Source: Dehalococcoidales bacterium (GTDB taxonomy: Bacteria; Chloroflexota; Dehalococcoidia; Dehalococcoidales; UBA5627). Taken from it: a DNA stretch of 9,788 nucleotides. The position numbers were made by a program, and so were the translations under genes. The DNA is taken from the NCBI GenBank assembly GCA_012520835.1, contig JAAYNN010000043.1, forward strand, positions 1 through 9,788, in the 5' to 3' direction. A model generated the notes under the pieces. The model worked only from the letters and a program-made list of their open reading frames with translations. It did no database searches and had not been told where the DNA came from. Positions 1 through 5,879 of the stretch are shown here, piece by piece (the stretch's first letter is position 1; every line of letters starts with the position of its first letter).

Positions 1-2
1 TG

Positions 3-80
3 CAGTCGGAAGACAATCCGGTGTCTGATGCCGCCCTCCGTTTCAGGCTTGCGGAGAAATACGGCATAAATATATCTTAG
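3..80 (+). CDS. C-terminal end of an unidentified protein (partial, 5' end outside window)
   Basis: An open frame enters from the left edge and ends at TAG 78-80, giving 25 visible residues that finish in RLAEKYGINIS. The piece is charged and helix-like and has no recognisable motif, so I assign no family. It is read on the same strand as the sensor kinase and stops 58 bases before it, so the two may be co-transcribed. No terminator hairpin is visible in the gap. The frame is believable mainly because it is open up to the edge and ends just before the next gene; a chance open frame of this length is possible. Confidence 0.5.
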   Translation, partial: QSEDNPVSDAALRFRLAEKYGINIS

Positions 81-138
81 ACATACGGTTGCTAATATGA
101 AGCAGGAATTAAAAATACCTGCGGTGATAAACAGATAA

Positions 139-2088
139 ATGAGTATTATATATACAGAGAAGGACAAGTGTAAAAGCTGCTATGCCTGTGTACGCAGCTG
201 TCCCGTGAAGGCCATCAAGGTAGAAGAGAGGCTGGCACAGGTAATACGTGAACGCTGTATCGTATGCGGCAACTGTCTGGAAGTATGTGCTACCGGTGCG
301 AAGAAAGTCGAAAGCGATACCAGCCTAGTATGGCAGCTGCTCAGCCAGAGCGACAATCATTTAATCGCAGTGGTCTCCTCCTCTTTCCCTGCTGCCATGC
401 CTGAAGTGACTCCGGGTAGATTAGTTTCAATGCTGAAGAAACTGGGTTTCAATGAAGTGATGGAAGACTCGGTCGGTGCCGAGCTGATTGGCAGGGAATA
501 TAAGCGCCTTTTAAGCAATCAGGTCGGTAAACCGGTATTATCATCGAATTGTCCGGCAGTCGTTAACTATGTTGAAAAGTATTATCCGAAGCTAATCGGC
601 TATATGGCTCATATCGTATCACCGACCATAGCCACCGGCAGGTTGATTAAAAAGCATTATAACCCCAGGGCAAAGGTAGTTTTCATCGGGCCTTGCGTGG
701 CAAAAAAGGATGAGGCGCGCAAACCGAACAACCGAGGCGTCATAGACGCAGTCCTGACATTTGCGGAACTGAAAGAAATGCTTCTGGCAAAAAACATTAA
801 TGCTGAAAATGAACCGGAGTCTGATTTCAGCGGACCGACTCCTGATCTGGGGAGGCTTATGTCTATTTCCGGTGGGCTGGCCAAAATTGCCGGTTTATCG
901 GAAGATATCTTGAAAAATGAGGTAATCAGCCCTAACGGCAGTGAAGCAGTGTCGAAAATTTTGAAGGAATTTGCACATGGAGAAATTAACGCCAAGCTGA
1001 TCAATCTCTATTTTTGCAACGGATGCGTCGGCGGCCCGGTAATCGATAATGACCTGAGTATTTACAGGAGAGATGAACTTGTAGCGCACTATGCTTTAAG
1101 GCAATCCGATCCTGAACAAACGGAGCGTGACCTGAAAATATATGGCGATATCGAACTGGGCAGGCAGTTTGTAACTCAGAATGTCAGGTTGGCTTCACCG
1201 GAAGATGAGGGAATAGAGGAAGTCCTGAGAAAGATGGGCAGGAATAATCCTGAGGAGCAATTCAATTGCGGGGCATGCGGTTACAGTACATGTCATGAAC
1301 TGGCAGTCGCTGTCAGCGAAGGCCTGGCGGAAATCGAGATGTGCTGGCCTTATTTACATAAACATATGCAGGAAACACAGGAGGGCTTGATTCAAGCGGA
1401 AAAAATGACCTCTCTTGGGCAGCTGGCAGCTTCAGTAGCTCATGAAATTAACAATCCTTTATCCGGTGTTCTCATTTATACGCAGCTTCTGGCTAAAAAA
1501 TTAAAGAGCAATAATTTTACGGCGGATATTGCCCTTGACTATCTTTCCAAGATGGAGACGGAACTCAATAGAAGCACCAGGCTGGTAAGAAGCCTGCTGG
1601 ATTTTTCAAGGCAATCTGTTCCCGAATTCTGGGAAGTCGATATCAACGAAATAATCGACCGCAGTTATGATTTGGGGATACATTCGGCTGAGATGCAAAA
1701 TGTACAGGTATTCAAAGATTTGTCTGCAGATTTACCGAAAATCGTGGCCGATTTCGGACAGATTCAACAGGTTTGCACTAATCTTATTATGAATGCCATA
1801 CAGGCCATGCCGGGCGGCGGTACTCTGACTATACGCACCTTTTTAGAAGATGAACAGGTAATAATTGAGGTAACTGACACTGGTGTCGGCATATCCCCGG
1901 AAAATATGAAAAAAATGTTTACACCATTTTTCACTACCAAGAAAGACCAGAAGGGGGTCGGCCTGGGATTGGCAATATCATATGGTATTGTACAGCGCCA
2001 TCATGGAAAAATCGAGATAATTACAAAAGAAGGGGAAGGTACTACATTTAAAGTCCACCTGCCCGTAAGACATGAAGAAGAAAACTAA
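139..2088 (+). CDS. hydS: Sensory [FeFe]-hydrogenase-like histidine kinase (H2/redox sensor)
   Basis: This is a soluble 649-residue sensor kinase with no membrane segment. Two 4Fe-4S ferredoxin clusters come first (Cys 11/14/17/21 and 40/43/46/50). An [FeFe]-hydrogenase H-domain of about residues 70-350 follows, with L1 SSNCP (C138), L2 GPCVAKKDE (C186) and L3 FCNGCVGGP (C293, C296). The four cysteines for the 4Fe part of an H-cluster are therefore present, but the catalytic proton-transfer Cys before C138 is Asn137, as expected of a sensor rather than a fast enzyme. A second Fe-S domain has Cys 377/380/385/402. HisKA follows with AHEINNP (phospho-acceptor H435), then HATPase with N552, DTGVGI 580-585, the F-box FTPFFTTK and G2 GVGLGLAI 606-613. 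There is no PAS domain between the Fe-S domain and HisKA. The Shine-Dalgarno sequence is weak (GGTGAT at 123-128). Probable role: autophosphorylation in response to H2 or redox state. The family is clear; the ligand is inferred. The symbol follows the Thermotoga sensory protein and is used loosely. Confidence 0.93.
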   Translation: MSIIYTEKDKCKSCYACVRSCPVKAIKVEERLAQVIRERCIVCGNCLEVCATGAKKVESDTSLVWQLLSQSDNHLIAVVSSSFPAAMPEVTPGRLVSMLKKLGFNEVMEDSVGAELIGREYKRLLSNQVGKPVLSSNCPAVVNYVEKYYPKLIGYMAHIVSPTIATGRLIKKHYNPRAKVVFIGPCVAKKDEARKPNNRGVIDAVLTFAELKEMLLAKNINAENEPESDFSGPTPDLGRLMSISGGLAKIAGLSEDILKNEVISPNGSEAVSKILKEFAHGEINAKLINLYFCNGCVGGPVIDNDLSIYRRDELVAHYALRQSDPEQTERDLKIYGDIELGRQFVTQNVRLASPEDEGIEEVLRKMGRNNPEEQFNCGACGYSTCHELAVAVSEGLAEIEMCWPYLHKHMQETQEGLIQAEKMTSLGQLAASVAHEINNPLSGVLIYTQLLAKKLKSNNFTADIALDYLSKMETELNRSTRLVRSLLDFSRQSVPEFWEVDINEIIDRSYDLGIHSAEMQNVQVFKDLSADLPKIVADFGQIQQVCTNLIMNAIQAMPGGGTLTIRTFLEDEQVIIEVTDTGVGISPENMKKMFTPFFTTKKDQKGVGLGLAISYGIVQRHHGKIEIITKEGEGTTFKVHLPVRHEEEN

Positions 2089-2294
2089 AATACTGGTAGT
2101 CGATGACGAAGCTGTTATGCTGTATCATCATGAAAGCCTATAGAGGAGTCTCAATGGAGATTACCTCGATGAAAGAAGGTGCTGTTGATTATATCGAAAA
2201 CCCCTTCTGCTTGGGGAAAGTAGAACTATTGCTTGAAAAACTTGTTGAACATCAAAACATAAAGCAGAAAAATTGCACTGATAATATTAAATAG
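2072..2294 (+). pseudogene. Broken response-regulator receiver domain (internal deletion plus frameshift)
   Basis: The ATG at 2072 overlaps the last 17 bases of the kinase gene and opens a textbook receiver N-terminus, MKKKTKILVVDDEAVM. This frame hits TAG at 2141-2143. From about 2120 another frame reads IIMKAYRGVSMEI and then MKEGAVDYIENPF, which matches the second half of a receiver (the usual MTAY and KPF regions), and ends at TAG 2292-2294. The roughly 60 or more central residues that should carry the phospho-acceptor Asp are absent, and the two remnants differ by one frame. One out-of-frame deletion with a junction near 2116-2124 explains both. The conserved Thr (MTAY to MKAY) and Lys (KPF to NPF) are also replaced, which argues for real decay rather than only a sequencing error. 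Position directly after the kinase suggests this was its cognate regulator. Confidence 0.8.
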
Positions 2295-2312
2295 GGAATA
2301 ATATATATCATG

Positions 2313-2317
2313 GGAGG
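2313..2317 (+). promoter_or_regulatory. Shine-Dalgarno site supporting the start at 2322
   Basis: GGAGG lies 4 bases before the ATG at 2322. An in-frame ATG at 2310 has only a weak AGGGA about 13 bases upstream, and the GGAGG would fall inside its coding sequence, so 2322 is the better start. Confidence 0.6.
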
Positions 2318-2321
2318 GAAT

Positions 2322-2717
2322 ATGAAAACGGGTGAACTTATCAATATTAGCCAGAAGGATGTGCCCGAGCATTTGAAAATGGGGCAGGATAGTTACAACA
2401 ACGCGAAATATAACGACGCAGTAAAGGAATTCGCTTCAATCGTGAGCGTTGCGCCTGATAATATTGATGCGCGCATCTGGCTTAAAAAGGCTCAGGAAGC
2501 CCTGGAAAAAGAAAAAGGGGTGACTTTTCAAAAGGTTGCTAATCCTAAAATTAAGGAAATAAAGAACAACTCTGGCGCACAGCGATATTGCCTGTATTGT
2601 TATAAAGGTGATGTGTCAAACAGGGTATGCAGCCGTCTTTTCCAGTGCAAAACCTGCGAATTCGGCCAGGGCATGGCAGATGCGCAAAAAGCGAAACTCG
2701 CCGCTAAACGCAGTTAA
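2322..2717 (+). CDS. Small TPR protein with C-terminal five-cysteine metal-binding-like motif
   Basis: A 131-residue soluble protein. Residues 14-66 form one to two TPR-like helical hairpins (GQDSYNNAKYNDAVKEF, then APDNIDARIWLKKAQEALEK), a protein-protein interaction fold. A charged linker leads to a cysteine-rich tail with Cys 90, 93, 103, 109 and 112, spaced C-x12-C-x5-C-x2-C with an extra Cys at 93, followed by EFGQGM. The spacing and the trailing F-x-Q-x-M resemble, from memory, a cysteine motif found in redox- and signalling-linked proteins of anaerobes, usually with CxWM at the first position. It could hold zinc or an Fe-S cluster. The gene sits between the kinase/regulator pair and the receiver-hydrogenase fusion, so it may be an adaptor or assembly factor for them, but this is inference from position. 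An alternative start at 2310 adds four residues. Function unknown. Confidence 0.8.
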   Translation: MKTGELINISQKDVPEHLKMGQDSYNNAKYNDAVKEFASIVSVAPDNIDARIWLKKAQEALEKEKGVTFQKVANPKIKEIKNNSGAQRYCLYCYKGDVSNRVCSRLFQCKTCEFGQGMADAQKAKLAAKRS

Positions 2718-2729
2718 CATGCGGTTAGC
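2703..2729 (+). other. Stem-loop spanning the stop codon of the TPR gene
   Basis: GCTAAACGCA (2703-2712) pairs with TGCGGTTAGC (2720-2729) with one mismatch in ten and a 7-base loop that contains the TAA stop. No T-run follows, so it is not a standard intrinsic terminator. It could affect mRNA processing or coupling to the hydrogenase genes downstream, or be fortuitous. Confidence 0.45.
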
Positions 2730-2790
2730 AATCATTAAGTATGTATCGGGTATTTTATAAATTATCTGATGAAGCGTTGTAAATAAATAT

Positions 2791-2796
2791 AAGGGG
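2791..2796 (+). promoter_or_regulatory. Shine-Dalgarno site deciding the start of the receiver-hydrogenase fusion
   Basis: AAGGGG lies 9 bases before the ATG at 2806. An ATG at 2797 is in the same frame but abuts this site with no spacing, so translation most likely begins at 2806. Confidence 0.6.
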
Positions 2797-2805
2797 ATGT
2801 GCATT

Positions 2806-5139
2806 ATGAATGAGAGTTCTGTGCTTATTATTGAAAGCGATCCCATCGTCAGAGACTCCCTGTGCGAGTGGTTGAAAAGCACCGGATTTGATGTTACTTG
2901 CGCTGAAAGCGCGGAGGGAATTGTTAAAATCGTCGAAAAGCGCGATTTTAACATTGCTATCATGGATGTCAGGCTGCACGGTGAAACTCAACTGGCGATA
3001 TTGCGTGAGATGAAAGCCATACGTCCATGGATCAAATCGATTATCATTACTGCTTATCCGCAGGAAGAAACAGTCCTTGAAGCAAAGAAAATCGGCATTG
3101 TTGACTATGTGGTTAAACCTATTGATTTGGATGACCTGCAGAGGATAATCCATGGAACCATAGAATCGATATATAAAGACAATATCAATGCCATAAATAT
3201 AGAAAGTTCTGTCGAATCATCTACAGAGGATTTGATACCGGGAATAAAAAAATCGTTTGCTATTTCAAGGGACAACCTGGCTTTAATGGTAGAAAACCTG
3301 CTGAAAGAAACCGAGGTTGTCGGAGTTAAAGCAAAACAGGGGAAATATGTTTATGATAAGATTTCCGGTTTTTATGAGCTTAGCCTTGATTATGATGTTA
3401 CTGTTTCTCCGCCTACCAGATACCTTTTACCTGAACGAGAAACCCTTTTAAAATTCAGGACGGATAATAATCACCGAATCGAACCGGTAATTAAATACAC
3501 CCCCAGGGTGATTATGGGTGTGCATCCATACGATATCAAGGCCATTGAACTGCTGGATGAAGTTTTTATGACTCATAATCCAGACCCGAACTATATCGCC
3601 CGCCGTGAGAATACGGTTATTATCGGGGTGGATTGTTTACGTCCGTCACCCGGCAGTTTTGCCCCCAGTATGGGAACAAACTGGACTGAAACGGGATTCG
3701 ATTTACTTTTAACCGATATCGGCAACAGCTACATTATTAAAATCGGTACTGAACGGGGCGCCGAAATACTGGCTAAGTATGCGAAATATCGATTGCCTAC
3801 CGGTGATGAAATTGTCAGACAGAAAAAAGTCAGGGGCGAAGCTTTAAGCCGCTATAAACTGGCGCTTGATATACCAAGAGATAGAATCCCCAAGATACTT
3901 GAAGACAGTTATGATGAACCGTACTGGGAATCCAGGAGTATATCCTGTTTGAGCTGCGGTTCCTGCGTCATGGTTTGTCCCACCTGTTATTGCTTCGATG
4001 TCAGGGATGAAATTGCACTGAATTTAAAGGATGGTGAGAGGTTCAGGTGCTGGGACGGCTGCATGCTGGTTGATTTTGCTAAAGTAGCTTCAGGAGAGAA
4101 CTTCAGGCGTGATAAAGCCAGCCGCTTCCGCCACAGGATGTTTAGAAAAGGAAAGTATATACTCGAAAGATACGGGAAACTGGGCTGTGTCGGCTGTGGA
4201 CGTTGTTCAAGCGCCTGTCTGGCCGGTATCGCCAGTCCGCTGGAGGCTTTCAATTCGCTGGCAGATAATATACGCTTGAAAGAAGCGGCCACCAGAGTTG
4301 TTCAGCCTGCCAAGCAGGAGCAGGATATCTATATTCCGGAAATGGCAGAAATACTTTCGGTAAGACAGTTGACTGAAAAAGAGAAGGTTTTTGAATTAAA
4401 ATTGAAAAGCGGAAAACAACTTGGGCATTATCCCGGCCAGTTTGTTTCACTGTCGATAATGGGGGTGGGAGAAGCCCCTCTTTCCATATCATCATCCCCG
4501 TTAAGGGGCAAGAATTTTGAACTGGCAGTGCGTAGTATTGGTGATGTTACTTCAGCGCTGCATGCGCTGAAAGCCGGCGCAACAGTTGGTATCAGAGGGC
4601 CTTTCGGAAACGGTTTTCCTCTTAAAGCATTTGAGGGCAGAGACCTGCTGCTTATAGCCGGTGGAATCGGTCTTTTTCCCCTGAGATCGTTAATCCAGTA
4701 TGTAACGGATAGACGTTATGATTACGGGAAAGTGAACATTCTTTACGGTTGTCGTGCTCCTGCCGAACGTGTTTTTACCGATGAACTTGAATTATGGAAA
4801 AACAGTAAAGATATCGATTACCATGAAACGGTTGACCGTCCGTGTGAAGGATGGACCGGTAACGTAGGAGTTATCACCAACCTGATTGACAAGGTCGAAA
4901 TTGATGTTAAAAAGACCATGGTGGCAATCGTAGGTCCACCCATAATGTACAAATTTGTTATTGAAAAACTGAAAAAGAGAGACGTCCCCGATGCCCATAT
5001 TTACCTTTCGCTCGAAAGAAGAATGAAGTGCGGAATCGGAAAGTGCGGGCACTGCCAGATTAACAGTATTTATACCTGCCAGGAAGGCCCGGTATTTTCA
5101 CTTACCCAGTTGAGAAGTTTGAGAGAGGCGGTGCTGTAA
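2806..5139 (+). CDS. hydB-hydG: Response-regulator receiver fused to hydrogenase beta (4Fe-4S) and gamma (FAD/NAD(P)) subunits
   Basis: A 777-residue three-part fusion. Residues 4-118 form a CheY-like receiver: phospho-acceptor D54 in IMDVRLHG, T82 in ITAYP and K104 in VVKPID. The usual Asp-Asp pocket reads E10-S11, with D12 next. After a linker of about 25 residues, 146-490 is a sulfhydrogenase beta/AsrA-like subunit with 4Fe-4S cysteines at 381/384/387/391 and 461/464/467/471 and additional Cys at 394, 396, 415 and 419. Residues 507-777 are the gamma/AsrB-like flavoprotein: the FAD region PLSISSSP, GPFGNGFPL, a nucleotide-binding loop IAGGIGLFPL (617-626), and a C-terminal 2Fe-2S set at Cys 742/747/750/758. 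It should pass electrons between NAD(P)H and the NiFe delta/alpha subunits encoded next. In known enzymes beta and gamma are normally separate and have no receiver (from memory). No hydG-type [FeFe] maturase is meant by the symbol. Both junctions are open with no internal stop. The stop overlaps the next start (TAATG). Confidence 0.93.
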   Translation: MNESSVLIIESDPIVRDSLCEWLKSTGFDVTCAESAEGIVKIVEKRDFNIAIMDVRLHGETQLAILREMKAIRPWIKSIIITAYPQEETVLEAKKIGIVDYVVKPIDLDDLQRIIHGTIESIYKDNINAINIESSVESSTEDLIPGIKKSFAISRDNLALMVENLLKETEVVGVKAKQGKYVYDKISGFYELSLDYDVTVSPPTRYLLPERETLLKFRTDNNHRIEPVIKYTPRVIMGVHPYDIKAIELLDEVFMTHNPDPNYIARRENTVIIGVDCLRPSPGSFAPSMGTNWTETGFDLLLTDIGNSYIIKIGTERGAEILAKYAKYRLPTGDEIVRQKKVRGEALSRYKLALDIPRDRIPKILEDSYDEPYWESRSISCLSCGSCVMVCPTCYCFDVRDEIALNLKDGERFRCWDGCMLVDFAKVASGENFRRDKASRFRHRMFRKGKYILERYGKLGCVGCGRCSSACLAGIASPLEAFNSLADNIRLKEAATRVVQPAKQEQDIYIPEMAEILSVRQLTEKEKVFELKLKSGKQLGHYPGQFVSLSIMGVGEAPLSISSSPLRGKNFELAVRSIGDVTSALHALKAGATVGIRGPFGNGFPLKAFEGRDLLLIAGGIGLFPLRSLIQYVTDRRYDYGKVNILYGCRAPAERVFTDELELWKNSKDIDYHETVDRPCEGWTGNVGVITNLIDKVEIDVKKTMVAIVGPPIMYKFVIEKLKKRDVPDAHIYLSLERRMKCGIGKCGHCQINSIYTCQEGPVFSLTQLRSLREAVL

Positions 5140-5879
5140 TGAAACCAAAAGTGGCTTTTTTCGATTTTACCGGATGTGAAGGTTGCCAGCTGGATGCTTT
5201 AAATCTGGAGGCTGAGGATTTAATCGATTTGCTTAACGGCATCGATATTGTAAATTTCAGGGAAGTAATGACAGAAAAAGCTGATAATTACGATATCGCA
5301 TTTGTTGAGGGCAGTATTACTACCGAGGGTGAAATAGAGCGTGTCAAAAAAATACGTGAGCAGGCTAAAATTGTTGTTGCCCTGGGTGCCTGCGCCTGTA
5401 TCGGCGGTATAAATTGTCTTAAAAACCACGTTCCGATGGAGGAAGCTCTCAGGATTGTCTACGGAAAAGACGCGCATTATTATAATACTATTCCTGCCAG
5501 ACCGGCAGATGCGGTAATAAAGGTTGATTACTATGTCAGGGGCTGCCCTCCGGCCACTTCCGAACTGGTTAAGGTAATAAAAGCTTTATTACTGAATAAG
5601 AAACCCGATATTCCCAATTATCCCGTATGCGTGGAATGCAAGATGGCTGGCAATATCTGTGTCTATGAAAAAGGGCAGACATGTCTCGGGCCGGTTATCA
5701 GGGCAGGGTGCAACGCGGTATGTATAAACAGTGGCAGATATTGCTGGGGTTGCCGCGGACTGGTTGATGAACCGAACATAGAATCGCAAAAGGATATTCT
5801 GACAAAGTATGGCCTGACGGCTGAGCAGGTGATAGAAAAGTTTAAAATATATGATACATGCAGCGAGGTGTTGAAATGA
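5139..5879 (+). CDS. hydD: NiFe hydrogenase small (delta) subunit, group 3b-like
   Basis: A 246-residue cytoplasmic small subunit that carries the Fe-S relay from the NiFe site. The proximal cluster ligands are C13 and C16 in TGCEGCQ, C85 in GACACIGG (C87 nearby) and C136 in RGCPPA. Eight further cysteines at 164, 167, 174, 182, 191, 195, 202 and 205 provide for two more 4Fe-4S clusters, as in three-cluster small subunits of the sulfhydrogenase/F420-reducing type. There is no twin-arginine signal peptide, so it acts in the cytoplasm. Its ATG shares one base with the stop of the beta-gamma fusion (TAATG), indicating translational coupling. Length and cysteine layout are normal for the family. 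The assignment as a NiFe small subunit is secure; group 3b rather than 3c or 3d rests on the beta-gamma-delta-alpha gene order. Confidence 0.95.
   Translation: MKPKVAFFDFTGCEGCQLDALNLEAEDLIDLLNGIDIVNFREVMTEKADNYDIAFVEGSITTEGEIERVKKIREQAKIVVALGACACIGGINCLKNHVPMEEALRIVYGKDAHYYNTIPARPADAVIKVDYYVRGCPPATSELVKVIKALLLNKKPDIPNYPVCVECKMAGNICVYEKGQTCLGPVIRAGCNAVCINSGRYCWGCRGLVDEPNIESQKDILTKYGLTAEQVIEKFKIYDTCSEVLK
5865..5870 (+). promoter_or_regulatory. Shine-Dalgarno site deciding the large-subunit start at 5876
   Basis: GAGGTG lies 5 bases before the ATG at 5876, which overlaps the small-subunit stop as ATGA. An in-frame ATG at 5858 has no such site and would place six extra residues before the normal N-terminus. 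Confidence 0.65.

Noticed and set aside
89..117. Possible promoter (TTGCTA with an A-rich -10) before the sensor kinase
   Set aside because: The -10 match is poor, and the gene may simply be co-transcribed with the partial gene upstream.
102..122. Inverted repeat GCAGG...CCTGC before the sensor kinase
   Set aside because: Only a 5-bp stem over an 11-base AT-rich loop, not followed by a T-run and not aligned with a promoter; not distinguishable from chance.
139..1300. Catalytic [FeFe] hydrogenase as the main function of the first gene
   Set aside because: The proton-transfer Cys is replaced by Asn and the domain is fused to a complete histidine kinase, which points to sensing.
2116..2143. 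Programmed frameshift rejoining the two receiver fragments
   Set aside because: Even if joined, the product would lack the central 60 or so residues with the phospho-acceptor Asp, and no slippery run is present at the junction.
2103..2294. A free-standing 63-residue protein in this frame
   Set aside because: Its first dozen codons are out-of-frame receiver sequence and the rest is the C-terminal half of a receiver, so it is a fragment of the broken regulator rather than a gene of its own.
2733..2762. Possible promoter with TATAAA before the receiver-hydrogenase fusion
   Set aside because: The -10-like sequence lies in a plain AT-rich stretch and no -35 match occurs at a suitable distance.
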